DNA of 64,000 nt, taken from Inquilinus sp. Marseille-Q2685 (GTDB taxonomy: Bacteria; Pseudomonadota; Alphaproteobacteria; DSM-16000; Inquilinaceae). Both the position numbers and the translations under genes were made by a program. The stretch is from contig NZ_CAKAKL010000004.1 of NCBI RefSeq assembly GCF_916619195.1, positions 186,001 through 250,000 on the forward strand. The letters are read 5' to 3'. Below are positions 61,622-64,000 of the stretch, one piece after another. The notes below the pieces were generated by a model. That model made no database searches, had not been told where the DNA came from, and saw only the letters and a list, made by a program, of their open reading frames with translations. Every line of letters begins with the position of its first letter. Position 1 is the first letter of the stretch.

Positions 61622-62494
61622 TCAGGCCAAGCTTTTCTGAAACCTGTCCAGAAAAACGCGGAGCTTGGGAAGGACTTGCTGCCGCGAAGGGAAGACCGCC
61701 CAAATAGCGAGGTCGCGCGGTGATGCGTCCTCGATCGGAACAGGGACCAGCCTTCCATTCGCTACCTCGTCCTGGGCATCCCAGGCGGAGAGTTGCGCCA
61801 ATCCAAAGCCTGAGACGCAAGCCGACAGGAATCCGTCGACGCTGCTTGACGAGAAACGGCCGCCCACCGGTACCGACTGCTCTTTGCCGTCGATGATGAA
61901 CTGCCAGTGGGTGAAGTTGGTCCACGTCAGGCATTCATGGCCTGCAAGATCTTCGATGGTGCGAGGTGTTCCGTGCTGCTCCAAGTACGCGGGGGAGGCA
62001 TAGATATGTTTGGGATTGTCCACGAGTCGTCGGGCGATCAAACCGGAGTCCTTGAGTGGCGCAATTCTGATCGCAACGTCCACACCGGAGGCGACAATAT
62101 CGACCATGGCGTCGTTCAGGTCGAGGTCGACCCGGAGTCGCGGATTTTCCGCCAGCAGTTCAGGAATAATTGGCATGATCCTCTTGCGACCGAGGGTCGA
62201 GGGTGCCGTGACCCGTAGCAGTCCCGTCGCGCCGCCTTCTCTGGGACTGAGCGTCGCCAGCGCAGCTTCCTGCGTGTCGAGCATCTCGGACGCGAACGGG
62301 AGAAATGCCTCGCCCTCGGGCGTGAGTGCCAGCGATCGAGATGTTCGGTGGAGTAGGCGTACCCCCAACTCTTCCTCCAGTGCCGCCAAGCGCCTGGTGG
62401 CGGACATAGCTGTCAATTTGAGGTGCCGGGCTGCGGCGGAGAGACTGCCCGTGCGCACTGCGCAGATGAACACCTCAAGTCCCCGGGAGTCCAT
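61622..62494 (-). CDS. LysR-family regulator
   Basis: A 290-residue LysR regulator. MDSRGLEVFICAVRTGSLSAAARHLKLTAMSATRRLAALEEELGVRLLHRTSRSLALTPEGEAF is the DNA-binding domain; the effector domain has VTAPSTLGRKRIMPI and VASGVDVAIRIAPLKDSGLIARRLVDNPKHIYASPAYL. The start at 62494 has GAGG upstream and coincides with the family's N-terminus. It is likely the regulator of the OYE/dehydrogenase operon directly downstream, although it is on the same strand rather than divergent. Confidence 0.92.
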   Translation of the reverse strand: MDSRGLEVFICAVRTGSLSAAARHLKLTAMSATRRLAALEEELGVRLLHRTSRSLALTPEGEAFLPFASEMLDTQEAALATLSPREGGATGLLRVTAPSTLGRKRIMPIIPELLAENPRLRVDLDLNDAMVDIVASGVDVAIRIAPLKDSGLIARRLVDNPKHIYASPAYLEQHGTPRTIEDLAGHECLTWTNFTHWQFIIDGKEQSVPVGGRFSSSSVDGFLSACVSGFGLAQLSAWDAQDEVANGRLVPVPIEDASPRDLAIWAVFPSRQQVLPKLRVFLDRFQKSLA

Positions 62495-62763
62495 TCGATA
62501 CCTCACGAAGCTCGTTAGGAAGCCTAAAAATATGGGAGAACGATAACTCATGTCTCAAATTTCGGAAGAGAGCCGATTCGAAACGCAAGGAGCAGTTCCC
62601 CCCGCGTGTGCGTTGCGCCGGCAGTTCGCTGCGGGCGCCCAAGCAAGCTGATCCAATGAGAGCTTCCCTGTCCGAGGATGCAGTCAAAGCGCAACTTCGA
62701 ACACAGACTAGGAGCCTGTCCAGATATGTTGGGCGAGGCAATTGGTGAGGTTGGATAGGCCTG

Positions 62764-64000
62764 TCATGCGGCCCTGGCGAGCTTGGTGAGGTTGTGGGCG
62801 GTGCAGATCAGCGCCCATTCGTGGCGGACTTTGTCGATCCCACGCAGCAGGAACTGCCTGAACCCTCGTGCTTGCTTGATCTGTCCGAACACCGGCTCGA
62901 CGATTTGCTTTCGGAGCCTGTAGCGACTTCGCCGTCCGGCTCGTCTGAGCTTGTGGCGCATGGCCTTGGTGAGCCGGCCGGTGAGGTTTCGCTTGTCTTG
63001 GCCGGGATGCTTGGCTCGCCCGATGGCGATGTAGGCACTGATGCGGCGCTTTCGCAGCGCCGCCAGATTGGCTTCGCTACAGTAACCGGCGTCGGCTGAG
63101 ACCTCCTTCGGCCGCCGGCCAAGGTTGGCCTTGATGGCGTCGACCAGCCCGACCAGCTGATCCTGATCGCTCATGCCGGCCACCAAGCCGTGCGCGACGA
63201 TAATCTGCGCCTCGCCATCGACGGCAGCCTGGGCATTGTAGCCCTGGATGTAGCCGTCCTTGGTCTTGAGGATGCGACTTTGCGGATCGGTGAAGTTGCG
63301 CTGCGCCTTGGGCGAGGGCTCCTCGCTGGGCGGCGCAGGCTCACGGCCGGTCTTCGTGCGGCCCGCCGCTTGGCGCTCCTCGTCCACCTTCTGACGGCGA
63401 CGCTTCTCCGCTTCGGCGGCAGCCTTGGCTTCCGCCTCCAGCTCCGCCTTGGCCTGCCGGATCTTCGCCAGGAACTTCTGCTGGTCGGCCACCCAGGCCG
63501 GCAGCTCATCGCCCCGGCGCTCGCCGTACTGCTTGTCCTCGGCCCGATCCGCCGTCTCCGCCGCCTTCAGCCAGCGCTCGACCTCCGCTGCAAGCGTCTC
63601 TTCCCGCTGCTTCAGTCGCTCGTAGCTCATCGCCTTGTGCTTGGAGGCGTTTGCCTTGATCTTGGTGCCGTCCAGCGCCACGTGACCCAGCTTCACCAAG
63701 CCTGCCTTCTGCGCCAGCTGCAGCACCTGCACGAACAGCCCGCTCAGCGCCTTCAGGTGACGTCGCCGGAAGTCGGCAATCGTGCGGAAGTCCGGCGCAT
63801 CACCTGCCACGATCATCATGAAGTCGACCCGCTCAACGCAGGCCCGCGCCAGACGCCGTGACGAGTACAGGCCGCTGGCATAGCCATGCAGCAACAGCGC
63901 CGTCATCATCCCAGGATCGAACGGCGGCTGCCCCACATCGCTGCGGTAACTCCCCGCGAGTTCCTTCAAATCAAGGCTCTCGCGAACCAACTGCACTATG
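62764..64000 (-). CDS. IS1182-type transposase (5' end outside window)
   Basis: At least 411 residues of a DDE transposase, open to the window edge, where it reads IVQLVRESLDLKELAGSYRSDVGQPPFDPGMMTALLLHGYASGLYSSRRLARACVERVDFMMI. Other marks: FRTIADFRRRHL, ALDGTKIKANASKH (catalytic Asp region), a charged coiled-coil insert rich in Glu/Lys/Ala (about 135-230), SADAGYCSEANLAALRKR and the C-terminal EPVFGQIKQARGFRQFLLRG (catalytic Glu). Frame intact as far as seen. The element's right end is probably around 62710 (AGGAGCCTGTCCAG). The start codon lies beyond 64000. Confidence 0.92.
   Translation of the reverse strand, partial: IVQLVRESLDLKELAGSYRSDVGQPPFDPGMMTALLLHGYASGLYSSRRLARACVERVDFMMIVAGDAPDFRTIADFRRRHLKALSGLFVQVLQLAQKAGLVKLGHVALDGTKIKANASKHKAMSYERLKQREETLAAEVERWLKAAETADRAEDKQYGERRGDELPAWVADQQKFLAKIRQAKAELEAEAKAAAEAEKRRRQKVDEERQAAGRTKTGREPAPPSEEPSPKAQRNFTDPQSRILKTKDGYIQGYNAQAAVDGEAQIIVAHGLVAGMSDQDQLVGLVDAIKANLGRRPKEVSADAGYCSEANLAALRKRRISAYIAIGRAKHPGQDKRNLTGRLTKAMRHKLRRAGRRSRYRLRKQIVEPVFGQIKQARGFRQFLLRGIDKVRHEWALICTAHNLTKLARAA

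Noticed and set aside
1-64000. CRISPR arrays, rRNA and tRNA genes, replication origins or plasmid maintenance genes.
   Set aside because: No regularly spaced short repeats, rRNA cores, cloverleafs, iteron arrays or Rep/Par proteins were seen on reading both strands.

Overview
The window is GC-rich DNA from a metabolically versatile alphaproteobacterium. The evidence is a Tat-exported IorAB-type molybdenum hydroxylase with a cytochrome c, AAHS aromatic-acid transporters, a fused DppD-DppF ATPase and many LysR, hydrolase and SDR modules. A rhizobial or Rhodospirillales-type soil bacterium fits best; the genus cannot be read from the sequence. I saw no rRNA, tRNA or CRISPR array. The gene mix (catabolic genes, ten regulators, gene relics, insertion sequences, dispersed repeats) is that of an accessory region such as a genomic island, chromid or plasmid segment.

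Layout. (1) 1-10.7 kb: a sugar or glycoside uptake and hydrolysis operon on the minus strand: substrate-binding protein, GHL6-like glycosidase, two Dpp/Opp permeases, fused double ATPase and a GH42 beta-galactosidase cut by the window edge. It is divergent from a LacI regulator. (2) 10.7-26.9 kb: small regulator-plus-enzyme modules (AraC/SDR, LysR/YcaC-like hydrolase, LysR/aldehyde dehydrogenase/NTF2-like, SDR/RidA, LysR/Tat-exported hydrolase), separated by repeats and relics. (3) 26.9-30.0 kb: a three-gene periplasmic Mo-hydroxylase operon (2Fe-2S subunit, Mo subunit, cytochrome c). (4) 30.0-36.1 kb: a scrambled zone with a haloacetate dehalogenase-like gene, a malic enzyme, a deleted SDR, a transposase fragment and a frameshifted NADH dehydrogenase. 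It is bracketed by inverted copies of the 3' end of an isomerase gene. (5) 35.9-47.2 kb: a catabolic cluster with hydroxyquinol 1,2-dioxygenase, maleylacetate reductase, an NTF2-like protein, an IclR regulator, two AAHS transporters, a Gfo/Idh/MocA oxidoreductase, a xylose-isomerase-like TIM barrel and two Asp-nucleophile alpha/beta hydrolases. (6) 47.8-51.9 kb: an esterase-like gene, an IS66 element whose transposase has lost its catalytic core, a repeated 79-residue protein, a HExxH protein and a repeat copy. (7) 52.3-62.5 kb: GlxA-type regulator with hydrolases, SDR/NTF2/LysR, EamA exporter, and succinate-semialdehyde dehydrogenase, Old Yellow Enzyme and LysR. (8) 62.7-64 kb: an IS1182-type transposase running off the edge.

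How the genes work together. Region 1 looks like a complete import-and-hydrolyse unit for a beta-galactoside-like substrate. Region 5 encodes the lower hydroxyquinol pathway (hydroxyquinol to maleylacetate to 3-oxoadipate) next to transporters and to an oxidoreductase/TIM-barrel pair of the kind used in oxidative deglycosylation. This suggests, as inference only, an aromatic glycoside or other hydroxyaromatic substrate. No intact ring hydroxylase is present; the only flavin hydroxylase trace is a frameshifted stub at 13.6-13.8 kb. A dispersed repeat family (11.0, 22.4 and 51.6 kb), in two copies carrying the same nested 145-bp insertion, links the mosaic segments.
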